Below are positions 23,914 through 32,443 of a stretch of DNA of 35,743 nt, one piece after another (positions within the stretch are counted from its first letter, which is position 1; each line of letters opens with the position of its first letter). The DNA is from JBBRDU01 sp038203615 (GTDB lineage Bacteria; Verrucomicrobiota; Verrucomicrobiia; Chthoniobacterales; UBA10450): NCBI GenBank assembly GCA_038203615.1, contig JBBRDU010000026.1, positions 1-35,743 on the forward strand, in the 5' to 3' direction. The notes below the pieces were generated by a model. That model was not told where the DNA came from and ran no database searches. It was given only the letters and a program-made list of their open reading frames with translations. Made by a program: the position numbers and the translations under genes.

Positions 23914-24112
23914 CGGCATCGCGTTCATGCGCCCTGGGGGAACACGCTTAGGGTTAACCATCGCGCTCGCCGCCTTGGCCAAGGCGGCGGCGCGCCAAGG
24001 GAGATCGCGATCCACCTCTGCACGTTATGCATCCAAGATAGGTGGAACGACCTCTCCGAGGGCGTTGCTAAACCCTCCGCCGAAGGCGCAAGAATCTTTC
24101 TCAGGCGTCGCA
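23914..24112. repeat. Mosaic palindromic element
   Basis: The 249-base gap 23864-24112 has no gene. It contains AACCATCGCGCTCG (23957-23970), the perfect 20-bp palindrome GCCGCCTTGGCCAAGGCGGC (23969-23988), GGAGATCGCGATCCACCTC (24000-24018) and CCTCTCCGAGGGCGTTGCTAAA (24051-24072). The non-palindromic words recur inverted in 18761-18893, so this is a second copy with another palindrome inserted. Confidence 0.75.
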
Positions 24113-24763
24113 CTACGGCGCGAGGCGCTCAATCAACCACGTCCCGCCCTGATCGCGCCGATAGCCAAACCGATCATGCAAGCGATTGGGCCGGCCCTGC
24201 CAGAATTCCATCATCTCCGGACGCACCCGGAACCCGCCCCAATGCGGCGGCAACGGAATCACTTGCTGATCAAAACGTTCTGTGACTTGGGCGAGGCGGG
24301 CATCCAGGACGCGACGTCCATCAATCACCTCGCTTTGATGCGAAGCCCATGCTCCCAACTGGCTGGCCGCCGGGCGCGAATGAAAATATCTTTCTGATTC
24401 CTCCCTCGGTGTTTTCTCGACCGGGCCGCCGATGCGGATCTGACGGTCCAGTTCGATCCAGTAAAAGGCGAGGGCGGCGTGCGGATTTGCCTCCAACTGC
24501 CGGCCCTTCTGGCTTTCGTAGTTTGTGAAAAAGACAAAGCCGTCGTGGTCGAATCCTTTGAGCAGGACGATGCGCACGAACGGCCGACTGTCGGCGGTGG
24601 CCGTGGCCAGGCTCATGGCATTCACGTCCCGGATGCCGGCCTCGATGGCGGCTGTAAACCAGTTGGCGAATTGCCTGATCGGGTCCGGATCGAGATCGCG
24701 CCGGCGCAAGCCGCGCGCGGGATGATCATACGAGGGTGAAGCGGGATCAGGCGACGTATCCAT
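24113..24763 (-). CDS. pdxH: Pyridoxamine 5'-phosphate oxidase
   Basis: 216 residues, the usual length. An FMN-dependent oxidase that makes pyridoxal 5'-phosphate from pyridoxine/pyridoxamine phosphate. LRRRDLDPDPIRQFANWFTA starts the fold; FMN contacts lie in RIVLLKGFDHDGFVFFTNYE (about 64-83) and SQKGRQL. RYFHSRPAASQLGAWASHQS is the substrate region, and MEFWQGRPNRLHDRFGY is the PdxH signature near the C-terminus. The ATG at 24763 is used. It is followed 3' by the mosaic repeat and then the DUF883-like gene; no operon partner is clear. Confidence 0.95.
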   Translation of the reverse strand: MDTSPDPASPSYDHPARGLRRRDLDPDPIRQFANWFTAAIEAGIRDVNAMSLATATADSRPFVRIVLLKGFDHDGFVFFTNYESQKGRQLEANPHAALAFYWIELDRQIRIGGPVEKTPREESERYFHSRPAASQLGAWASHQSEVIDGRRVLDARLAQVTERFDQQVIPLPPHWGGFRVRPEMMEFWQGRPNRLHDRFGYRRDQGGTWLIERLAP

Positions 24764-24818
24764 GAATGGAATACTATCGCACGGTATTCGTGGATCCGAA
24801 CTTGTCGACCTCTCGTCG

Positions 24819-25688
24819 CTAGGCGGCGTGCGCCTGCAGGATTCCCGGCGCGCTCTTCAATCCGCGCGATCCTTCCCAGCCGATCATGGCCCGCTTACGA
24901 ATCGGGTCCCATCGGTAGCCGCCGAGGACGCCGGTTTCGCGAATGACGCGGTGGCAAGGAATGAGGAAGGCGATGGGGTTGGCGCCGACGGCGCTGCCAA
25001 CCGCGCGGGCCGCGCCCGGTTGGGCAATGGCCGAGGAAAGCCGGCCATAAGTGACCAGTGCACCGGCTGGCACCCGCAACAAGGCGCGCCAGACGCGCAA
25101 CTGGAAGGGAGTAGCGCGCAGGAACGCGCGCAATTTGCGGGGCGCGTCCTTGGCGTCGTCGCGGGAAAAGATCACCGCGGCCAATTTGGCGGCACGGCCA
25201 TCCGAACGATGAAAGCTCGCGGCCGCCCACTCGCTTTGCAGATCATGCTCAGCGCGATCGCGACCGGCCGGATCCACAAAAGAGAGATGACAGATCCCAC
25301 GCTTTGTTTCGCCGATCAGCGTTTCGCCGAAAGGCGACGCGGCAAAGCCAAACGTAATCTTGAGGCCGGCTCCCTGCTTCTTCATTTCTCCGGGCGACGC
25401 TGCTTCCAGGGTCACGCACAGATCATGGATTCGGCCGGGACCCGACAGTCCCGCTTCCAGCGATGCGCTCAAAACGCTTTCCCCCTCCCGCAGCAGCTCC
25501 TTGACGTGTTGAAGCGTCAGGCATTGCAGAAAATCCTTTGGCGTAACCCCGGCCCAGGCAGAAAACAGTCGATGAAAATGAAACGGGCTCAGCCCGGCGC
25601 CGCGAGCCAGCGCGGCCAGATCGGGTTGATCGGTGTGATGTTGATCCAGATATCGGATCATGGCCGCCACTCGTTCGTAATCGTTCAT
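24819..25688 (-). CDS. AraC-type HTH fused to O6-alkylguanine-DNA alkyltransferase
   Basis: 289 residues from the ATG at 25688. The N-terminal ~95 residues are an AraC double helix-turn-helix (DLAALARGAGLSPFHFHRLF, then GVTPKDFLQCLTLQHVKELL). A middle domain has GFAASPFGETLIGETKRGIC. The C-terminal Ogt domain reads TPFQLRVWRALLRVPAGALV, TYGRLSSAIAQPGAARAVGS, and the alkyl-acceptor IPCHRVI near residue 245. It is an Ada-like DNA repair and regulator protein that lacks the zinc phosphotriester-methyltransferase domain of E. coli Ada. It directly repairs O6-methylguanine; whether it still acts as a transcription factor is unclear. A GTG at 25724 is an alternative start. Confidence 0.9.
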   Translation of the reverse strand: MNDYERVAAMIRYLDQHHTDQPDLAALARGAGLSPFHFHRLFSAWAGVTPKDFLQCLTLQHVKELLREGESVLSASLEAGLSGPGRIHDLCVTLEAASPGEMKKQGAGLKITFGFAASPFGETLIGETKRGICHLSFVDPAGRDRAEHDLQSEWAAASFHRSDGRAAKLAAVIFSRDDAKDAPRKLRAFLRATPFQLRVWRALLRVPAGALVTYGRLSSAIAQPGAARAVGSAVGANPIAFLIPCHRVIRETGVLGGYRWDPIRKRAMIGWEGSRGLKSAPGILQAHAA

Positions 25689-25769
25689 GTCCTGATCGTG
25701 GCGCGTTTTGGTCTCCGGAACCACCCGCTTCTTGCTGTGACTTTCGGTGGCACGGATTGCCCAAACCCG

Positions 25770-27347
25770 TTAACCGGCGGTCACAATTTGTCCCAGCTGG
25801 TGTTGCAGCGCCGCCCGCGCTTCCGCGTCGTTCTCGTAGCCCCAGACAACCAGCTCCAGCATTTGCGCGCCGATTTCGCGCCGGCCGCGCAGAGCCGCCC
25901 GGATCCGCCCTTGCGCCGTCCAATCCTCTTCATTGGCCGCCTTCGTACTTTCGTAGGAAGAACGGGCATCCCAATAGCAGTAGAAGACGTGCAGGGGCGT
26001 GCCTCTGGAATCGAAACGATAAGATCGAACGGGAAGTTTCACCCCGTTCACGTCGAGCAACTGGATCCCATTGTCGCTCACTAGCGTCATGCCACTGGCG
26101 GGCAGGCAGACATCGGGGCGGTGGGTTTTGACGAAGAGTGCCGCGGTCCGGCCCGGCAGCCAGCGGAAGAAATACATGAGCCAGGGCCGGCCATCGGACG
26201 CCTTCCAGGCTCCTCCTCCGCCGTCGTTATAGCGGAGCAGGCCTTCCGCTTCCGGGGCAATCGGGACGGCCTTGTAATTCTCCTGCGCCGTAGGCCATCG
26301 CACCGTCCAGCGCGAATTCTCCAGCGGCGACTGGTGCGCCTGGTACCAGATTTGGACGCCGACTTCGGTCAAGAGCAACCAAACCGCCAGGGAGGCGAGC
26401 AACGCCGGGGACACCCCAAAACCATTCCAGGATGGGTTCGCGCCGAGTGGCGACGTCTCTTCCAGGCGACCGCGCCGCATGAGCAAACTGATCAGCCACA
26501 AACCAAACAGGCAGAATAGCAGGATCGTTAGGCCAGCAGGATCGTGCCACGCGTGAATGGCCGCGGCTCCCTGCTGAGTTCCAATCCAGACCAGGAAAGC
26601 CGTGCGCACCAGGTTGCAAAGGAAGGCCAGGCTCGCCCCGGCCAGCAGGAGAACCAGGCGACGGCCCCACGAGAAGGAATAAAGCTCCCCGAGAAAAAGA
26701 GAGATCATGAAAGTGGCCTGTAATGAGCGCACGCCGCTACAGGCCTCTTCAATTCCGATCAAACCGGATCCTACTTCAATGAGATTGCCTTGCTGCAGGG
26801 CGGGCACGCCGGCGAGATTGAGGCCGAACACATTGATGGCAGTGACCGCGCGCATGAGAGCTTGCGTCACAAATTGTTCGAACTGGACCGGCCACGGCAC
26901 CGCCACGAGCACAAAAAGAAAAGGAAAGGCGAAATGGCGAACCCAGGACTTCCCGCCCACCAGATAAACCAGGCTGAGCGAGACGCCGATAGCCAGCCCC
27001 GCGCCGGACCAACTGAGCAAACGCCAGTCGGGATTTGCGCCGGAAAGAAAACGAACCGGGAACAGCAGAATCGCACCGGCCAGGATGGCCAGGCTGGGCC
27101 ACGTCCGGGTGGAAGGCGGCGCAGGCGTGGGACGGTTCGGCCATCGCTTCCAAAGTAAAAAAACGGCGAGAAACGGCACGCTCCACCCATAGCTATATTG
27201 AGGGTTAAACGACCATTCGCTGCGCAGATGACGAATCGCCTCAAACCAGATAAGAGCCAGTGAGAAAAAAAGCAGGGCGAGCGGCGCGGCGCGCGTTCGT
27301 GGATCCGGGGAGGCCACCGTGGGAGGAGTCGCCAAAGTCGCCTTCAT
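25770..27347 (-). CDS. Exosortase with EpsI-type C-terminal domain
   Basis: 525 residues. The N-terminal ~290 form a polytopic exosortase/archaeosortase: NPQYSYGWSVPFLAVFLL, then the catalytic triad C203 (IEEACSGVRSLQ), R248 (NLVRTAFLVW) and H268 (HAWHDPAG) on membrane-proximal loops. One more membrane span (about 313-332) leads into an extracytoplasmic EpsI domain (about 335-525), with FVKTHRPDVCLPASGMTL and a C-terminal tail. Exosortases cleave and attach proteins with PEP-CTERM-like tails, usually with exopolysaccharide genes. No protein with such a tail is obvious in the window, so its substrates lie elsewhere. It diverges from the 27505 gene over a 157-base gap. Confidence 0.9.
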   Translation of the reverse strand: MKATLATPPTVASPDPRTRAAPLALLFFSLALIWFEAIRHLRSEWSFNPQYSYGWSVPFLAVFLLWKRWPNRPTPAPPSTRTWPSLAILAGAILLFPVRFLSGANPDWRLLSWSGAGLAIGVSLSLVYLVGGKSWVRHFAFPFLFVLVAVPWPVQFEQFVTQALMRAVTAINVFGLNLAGVPALQQGNLIEVGSGLIGIEEACSGVRSLQATFMISLFLGELYSFSWGRRLVLLLAGASLAFLCNLVRTAFLVWIGTQQGAAAIHAWHDPAGLTILLFCLFGLWLISLLMRRGRLEETSPLGANPSWNGFGVSPALLASLAVWLLLTEVGVQIWYQAHQSPLENSRWTVRWPTAQENYKAVPIAPEAEGLLRYNDGGGGAWKASDGRPWLMYFFRWLPGRTAALFVKTHRPDVCLPASGMTLVSDNGIQLLDVNGVKLPVRSYRFDSRGTPLHVFYCYWDARSSYESTKAANEEDWTAQGRIRAALRGRREIGAQMLELVVWGYENDAEARAALQHQLGQIVTAG

Positions 27348-27504
27348 GAGCCCAACATCTTAGCCGGCTCCGAGCAACTTGCGAGCCTCTGTCTGGCGTG
27401 TAGCAGGGGCATGTACTCTGCTAGGTCGGTACACCATTGGCCTAACGCGACAGCCGAGGCGAGCCACGCTGGACGGGCCGAGACGGTGACCTAGCTTTAG
27501 ACCT
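27348..27504. promoter_or_regulatory. Divergent intergenic region
   Basis: 157 bases between the divergently transcribed exosortase and helical-repeat protein genes, so both promoters should lie here. I see no convincing -35/-10 pair. Confidence 0.35.
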
Positions 27505-29205
27505 GTGGAAAAATCAGTCGATCGAACGCAGCGGACCTTCCTCCGATTAACCTTCGGAGCGCTCGCCGCCATCATCCTTGTCATCGCACTGATCTGGGGC
27601 GGCTACGACGCGTATGCGCGGTGGCAGGAACGACAGCTGGTGCGGCGCGCGACGTTGGCGTTCGAACAGGGGGACTATCGCACAGCCAGCCTGGCCGCGC
27701 GCACCGCGCTCAATCTCAAGGCCAACAGCATCGGCGCCTCGCGCATGATGGCTCAACTCGGTGAACGCGCGGGCGATCGTGGCGCCTTGGATTGGCGCCG
27801 GAAGATCATTCAACTTCAGCCCCAATCGCTCGAAGACATCCTCGCTTGGGCCAGATCCGCCGTCCTCTTTAATGACTTGGCCATGGCCGAGCGCGCCCTT
27901 GGGCAGGTTCCGGAAGCATCCCGGCAAACCGCTGGCTACCACGCCGTCTCCGCCCTGGTCGCCCAAGGCCGCCATCAGGATCCGAAAGCGGAAACCGAAT
28001 GGGGCGAAGCGGTGCGCCTGGCCCCTGCCGAGAAGGCCTACCAACTTCAATTCGGGATTTCCCAATTGCGATCGCCCAATCCAGAGCGCCACGCTGCCGG
28101 GGAAAAGGCGCTCCAGAGTTTGCGCGAAGACTCGCGCTACCGGATCGCCGCGACCCGAGCCTTAATCGCAGAAGGAGTCACGCGCCAGCAGACTGGTCAT
28201 GAACTCGTGGCCCTGGCGCGGGAGCTTCAGGCGTATCCCGAAGCCTCGCTCTCGGATAAGATTCTCTACCTCGATTTCATGCATCAGGTGCAGGATCCGG
28301 GTTTCAGCGCCTACCTCACGGAGTTGGAAAAGTCGACTGCCGCCAGCCCGTTGAGTCTGACGCAACTGCTCTCCTGGATGAGCATCAAGAATCTGAACCT
28401 GGTAGCCGTCGACTTTCTCAAGACGGTGCCGGCGGAGACTCGCGGAAAATGGCCCGTGCCCCTGGCCATCGCCGATGTTTACCTCCACCTCAAAGACTGG
28501 CCGCAACTGGCGGCAGCGACCAAGGACGCGACTTGGAAACAGGATTTCTTGCGGCACGCCTTTCTGGCGCACGCCCTGCGCGCCCAAGACAAGACGGCAG
28601 CCGCCGAGAAGGAATGGGCCGCCGCGGTCAAGGATGCGTCCAACGACAGCAATAACCTTATTTCACTTATCAGCCTCGTTTCGCAGTGGCGCTGGGAGTC
28701 TGAGACGGTTGATCTGCTTTGGGCCCTGACGAAACGTCCGGAAAAGCAAAACGAGGCCATCGTGACCCTTTATCGACACTACGCGAAGGGCAAAGACACC
28801 CAGGGATTATATCGGGTGCTCCTCCGGTTGGCGGACTCCGATCCTTCCAACTTGGATATCCAAAACAATCTTGCCCAGATTTCGCTTTTGCTGAACGCGC
28901 AACCGGACGAGGCGCGCCGGACGGCGGCGGACATCTACCGGAAAAAGCCTTCCAATCCCGCTTACGCCACCACTTATGCCTACGCTTTGCTCACAAAGGG
29001 GAGTGTGCGAGAGGCGGAGAAGGTCATGAATGCCATGAGCGAAGAGCAATTGCGCGACCCGGCCGTCAGCGCCTACTACGGTATTTGCCTGGCCGCCGCG
29101 AAGGATCCGCGAGCGCGCGAATTTCTCGAGGCCGGCAAGAATGCCACGCTCCTGCCGGAGGAAAGAGCCCTGTTGGAGAAAGCCCTCGGGCGGCTCCAGC
29201 ATTGA
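27505..29205 (+). CDS. Membrane-anchored TPR-like helical repeat protein
   Basis: 566 residues, GTG start. One N-terminal membrane helix (about 14-31, LTFGALAAIILVIALIWGG), then an all-helical, periplasm-facing repeat region. TPR-like units are seen at RRATLAFEQGDYRTASLAAR (about 47-66), MAERALGQVPEASRQ, and near the end in NAQPDEARRTAADIYRKKPS and YALLTKGSVREAEKVMNAMS. Such proteins are scaffolds in secretion, polysaccharide and pilus systems; EPS loci with exosortases often carry one (PrsT-like). It leads the plus-strand cluster. The gap to the next start is ~210 bases. The exact repeat count is uncertain. Confidence 0.8.
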   Translation: MEKSVDRTQRTFLRLTFGALAAIILVIALIWGGYDAYARWQERQLVRRATLAFEQGDYRTASLAARTALNLKANSIGASRMMAQLGERAGDRGALDWRRKIIQLQPQSLEDILAWARSAVLFNDLAMAERALGQVPEASRQTAGYHAVSALVAQGRHQDPKAETEWGEAVRLAPAEKAYQLQFGISQLRSPNPERHAAGEKALQSLREDSRYRIAATRALIAEGVTRQQTGHELVALARELQAYPEASLSDKILYLDFMHQVQDPGFSAYLTELEKSTAASPLSLTQLLSWMSIKNLNLVAVDFLKTVPAETRGKWPVPLAIADVYLHLKDWPQLAAATKDATWKQDFLRHAFLAHALRAQDKTAAAEKEWAAAVKDASNDSNNLISLISLVSQWRWESETVDLLWALTKRPEKQNEAIVTLYRHYAKGKDTQGLYRVLLRLADSDPSNLDIQNNLAQISLLLNAQPDEARRTAADIYRKKPSNPAYATTYAYALLTKGSVREAEKVMNAMSEEQLRDPAVSAYYGICLAAAKDPRAREFLEAGKNATLLPEERALLEKALGRLQH

Positions 29206-29414
29206 GCCGAGCCTAACGACAAGCATCGCGGCGATCGGGCGCGCAGACGGTTTGCCAGGCACGCTTTTCTCCAAGGCTCATGGATTTCGCAAACGTGCGA
29301 ATTTCTCCGGGCCCGAGACAAGGGCAAGGGCCGATTCCGGGGGATGGGAGGAGGAAAACCCTCTTTGGCCCGATCTTAGCTTTAACCAAGTGTCGAATGA
29401 GGCACTTGCCTACC

Positions 29415-30611
29415 ATGCCCAGCAAGACCGGCACGGTTACCGCCTTGGCCGGAGCGATTCTTTTCTGCTTTGGCCACGTCTTCGGACAGGACCTGGCCGA
29501 GGCCGACGCCAACCGCGCCAAAAACCTGGCCCGACTCAATTGCGGCGCGCATATTGATCGAATTCTTCCGGGGGGTGTCGTCGTCACGGTTCCCATCGCC
29601 AGTGACAGTAACGATAATCCCGCCGCCCTCGTCCTGGACGACAACACCCTCAGTTGTCCACTGCCGTTAGGGGAAAACACTTTCATCATCAGCCTGCCGC
29701 GCATCGCTGTGTTGCAGCGATTTGCCTTCATTAATCAGAATGCCTCCGCTCACGGCGATTTTGACCTGGCCGTCTCGAACTACCGTCTGGGATCCAAAGA
29801 TCCGAAGTGGGTCATGGTGCAGCCGGCCACGCGTTTCGGGGACAAGCGACTCCTCAATTTGCCAATCCTGGGAGTGGAAGCCAAATACGTCAAACTCACC
29901 TTCCGTGTCCAAAGAGAAGGCCGGCTCGCAGGGGTCGCGCTCTACGGGAGCCGGACCCTGGAAAGTTTTGCCGAGCGCAATGTCTTGCGGGCCCGCACCT
30001 CCTACAGCATTGGTCTGATGAAGCTCGTTACTCATCTGGAGGAGACACTGAATTTTAACTTCGCCAATCAATATGCGCACGCCCGCATCGCTTATGTCAG
30101 CTCCGGCAACTCCTCCGCCGCCTTGCGCATGATCGATGACGATGTTTCCACCTCTTTTTCCTTCGCCTCTCGCGACAGCCATCCGACGGTGATCGTGGCC
30201 TTGGCCAGTCGCCAGAGTGTTCACCGGGTCAGCGCGATCTATGAGATGCGGGAAGGTCAACTCGACGTCTACACCATGGACGACCTGGGCACGACTCCGG
30301 GGGATCTGGCCGGAGCCAAACTCATTGCGTCGATCCCAGACCAGATCGGTGAAGGCAAGGCCGCTGTCGATTTTGATCCCCGTGGCGCGCGCTATATCGC
30401 CCTGCGCTGGACGCCGAAAAAGCCGCAAACCCAGCCCTTTGAAGTTGCGGAGATTGCGGCGTTCGGTGCTGTGCCTCTTTCCGTCCTTGATTTGGAAGAA
30501 GTCCCGAACGCGTTTGCGGACACCACCAAACCGGGCGAGAGCGCCCATGATTTCAGCAACTCGCTGGGAACCTTGGCGGACCCGCCGACCATCGCCACGG
30601 TCAGCCCCTAA
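29415..30611 (+). CDS. Exported discoidin-like (F5/8 C type) protein
   Basis: 398 residues from the ATG at 29415, with signal peptide PSKTGTVTALAGAILFCFGH then VFGQ. Two beta-sandwich regions look like degenerate F5/8-type C (carbohydrate-binding) domains: about 40-185 (ALVLDDNTLSCPLPLGENTF, GVEAKYVKLTFRVQ, LAGVALYGSRTLESFA) and about 225-355 (AALRMIDDDVSTSFSFAS, GARYIALRWTPKK, FEVAEIAAFGAVP). The repeated D-DD/N-T-S...YVKL..R pattern is typical of that fold. The tail is Pro/Thr-rich. Binding of cell-surface glycans is inferred. ATG 29397 and a start at 29280 are alternatives. The PilT gene follows after 11 bases. Confidence 0.68.
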   Translation: MPSKTGTVTALAGAILFCFGHVFGQDLAEADANRAKNLARLNCGAHIDRILPGGVVVTVPIASDSNDNPAALVLDDNTLSCPLPLGENTFIISLPRIAVLQRFAFINQNASAHGDFDLAVSNYRLGSKDPKWVMVQPATRFGDKRLLNLPILGVEAKYVKLTFRVQREGRLAGVALYGSRTLESFAERNVLRARTSYSIGLMKLVTHLEETLNFNFANQYAHARIAYVSSGNSSAALRMIDDDVSTSFSFASRDSHPTVIVALASRQSVHRVSAIYEMREGQLDVYTMDDLGTTPGDLAGAKLIASIPDQIGEGKAAVDFDPRGARYIALRWTPKKPQTQPFEVAEIAAFGAVPLSVLDLEEVPNAFADTTKPGESAHDFSNSLGTLADPPTIATVSP

Positions 30612-30622
30612 CGACTGCCGGA

Positions 30623-31846
30623 ATGATGGATCGAGCTACGGTAGACTCACTGCTGGCTGGGATGGTGCAGAGCGCCGAACAAGTTTCCGACCTGGTTTTT
30701 ATCCAGGGAAAACCTCCGCTGGTCGAGTGCCACGGCCGCTTGCAGGAATTTCCCATCGATACGCCTGATTCCCTGCTCACGGCTGACATCATCGAAGAGG
30801 TCGCCAGCCACATCATCAACGGCAATGCCCGACTGCTCGAGATGTATGCCACCACCGGGTCATGCGATACGAGCCATCAGATCCCCGACGTCGCCCGGTT
30901 GCGCGTCAATATTTACAAACAGAATGCCGGACGTGCCATCGTCATGCGCAAATTTCCTTCCGAAATCCCAACCCTCGAAAAACTGGGCCTCCCACCCGTC
31001 TTTCAAGAAATCGTGAAGGAACGAAACGGCATCATTCTGGTCACGGGCGCGACCGGCAGCGGCAAGACCACTACCCTCGCCGCCATGTTGAATCATCTCA
31101 GTCAAACCGAGCCGATCCACCTTCTCACGCTCGAGGATCCTATCGAATTCATATATCCACCGGGACGAGCCGCCGTCAGTCAGCGCGAACTGGGAAGAGA
31201 TTTCGAAAGCTTCGCCCATGGACTCAGGGTAGCGCTCCGCCAGGCGCCCAAAGGCATCCTGCTCGGCGAAATTCGCGATCGCGAAACGATGGAGATCGCG
31301 ATGACGGCGTCTGAAACAGGCCACATCGTCTTCAGCACTCTTCACACGATCAATGCCGGGCAGACGATCAACCGGATCCTCGGGTTCTTCAGCCGGGAGG
31401 AAGAAGAGCAGATCCGGTATCGCCTTTCCGACACATTGCGTTACGTCGTCAGCCAGCGTTTGGTCGCCAATACCACGGGCAGCCGGTCGCTCATCACGGA
31501 AGTGGTGGGGAACAGTCTGCGAACGCGCGAAACGATTCGTTACGGCGAATCCGAGGGCAAAACGTTCCAGGAAATTATTGAGGCGGCATCGACCCTGGGC
31601 TGGCATTCGTTTGATCAATGCCTGGTCCGGGCCTTCGAGGCGGGCACTGTGACCGAGGAAAACGTTCTGCTCTACTGCACAAACAAAGGCAAAATGCGGC
31701 GCGCCCTGGATCTTCTTTTGAAATGCCGCGGATCGTCCGAGCCGGACAGTTTATCGGGGCTCAAGCTGGATATGGTCGCCCCTCCCAAACTAGCGGCAGC
31801 CCAAGCCAACGCCGTCCAGTCGAACATGGTGGCGGCGGAGAAATAG
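30623..31846 (+). CDS. PilT-family type IV filament ATPase
   Basis: 407 residues. SDLVFIQGKPPLVECHGRL is the PilT-type N-domain. Then Walker A GATGSGKT (142-149), Asp box LLTLEDPIEF (about 168-177), Walker B KGILLGEIRD (210-219) and His box HIVFSTLHT (234-242) are all intact. PilT retracts type IV pili by depolymerising pilin; the related GspE/PilB assemble. The C-terminal region where PilT usually has AIRNLI reads ETIRYGESEGKT, so the retraction motif has drifted. The last ~50 residues are Ala/Gln-rich. No other pilus motor, platform or secretin gene is in the window. The first of two adjacent ATGs is used. Confidence 0.9.
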   Translation: MMDRATVDSLLAGMVQSAEQVSDLVFIQGKPPLVECHGRLQEFPIDTPDSLLTADIIEEVASHIINGNARLLEMYATTGSCDTSHQIPDVARLRVNIYKQNAGRAIVMRKFPSEIPTLEKLGLPPVFQEIVKERNGIILVTGATGSGKTTTLAAMLNHLSQTEPIHLLTLEDPIEFIYPPGRAAVSQRELGRDFESFAHGLRVALRQAPKGILLGEIRDRETMEIAMTASETGHIVFSTLHTINAGQTINRILGFFSREEEEQIRYRLSDTLRYVVSQRLVANTTGSRSLITEVVGNSLRTRETIRYGESEGKTFQEIIEAASTLGWHSFDQCLVRAFEAGTVTEENVLLYCTNKGKMRRALDLLLKCRGSSEPDSLSGLKLDMVAPPKLAAAQANAVQSNMVAAEK

Positions 31847-31930
31847 CGACTCTTTTTCACCGAACTCAGCTTGGCTGGCTCGAGTGGCAGAAGCCCCTCC
31901 CGGCATGGCAATTGCTAGAATTATCATAAG

Positions 31931-32443
31931 ATGAAGCTGTCGCTCTCTCACATCCGCCTGGCCGGAACGACACTCGCTGAAACGGTCATCGCCGCGGCTT
32001 TAATCGCCGGGTTTTTTGGCACGATTTACGAGGTCAACGCCGTCTGTTTCCGCTACATCGACGCGAGCAAGGAAAGCGTCGCGGCCTTGCAAGGAGTGCA
32101 GGACCGAATCGAAGGCCTGCGCGGCTTAAGTTTCAGCAATCTGACAAGCGACTCCAACCTTAAGACCCTTCTGGCCACCCCGTCCAATACCTCTGACTTC
32201 GTCCGAAAAGTCCAGGAAGTTATCACGATCAGTGGATATCCCAGCGGCAGCCCCTCGGCCACCTATACCCGCCCAGCCGGGGCCACTGTCACCGTTACTT
32301 CCAGCCCAAGCGGCGGCGCTGATTTCACCGCCTCGACCCTCGTCAAAGTCAACGTCACCTACACCTGGACGATGACGCTGGGCGGTCGCTCAATGACCGA
32401 GCAGACCGAGACCATCGTCGCAGCAGGCAACAAAAAGTCATGA
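31931..32443 (+). CDS. Type IV pilin-like protein (pseudopilin)
   Basis: 170 residues with a class III signal peptide. The short basic leader ends at G12, followed by T-T-L-A-E17 with the conserved Glu at +5, then a hydrophobic helix (VIAAALIAGFFGTIYEV). The globular part is Ser/Thr-rich and beta-predicted (PSATYTRPAGATVTVTSSPS, VKVNVTYTWTMTLGG) with no Cys pair. It is probably a minor pseudopilin of the GspI/PilV kind. Its stop overlaps the next start (ATGA), so the two are coupled. It follows the PilT gene after 84 bases. Confidence 0.82.
   Translation: MKLSLSHIRLAGTTLAETVIAAALIAGFFGTIYEVNAVCFRYIDASKESVAALQGVQDRIEGLRGLSFSNLTSDSNLKTLLATPSNTSDFVRKVQEVITISGYPSGSPSATYTRPAGATVTVTSSPSGGADFTASTLVKVNVTYTWTMTLGGRSMTEQTETIVAAGNKKS

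Noticed and set aside
24762..26084. 440-codon open frame on the plus strand
   Set aside because: Antisense to the AraC-Ogt fusion gene and the end of the exosortase gene; no domain.
29667..30548. 293-codon open frame on the minus strand
   Set aside because: Antisense to the discoidin-like protein, which has a signal peptide and lies 11 bases before the PilT gene.
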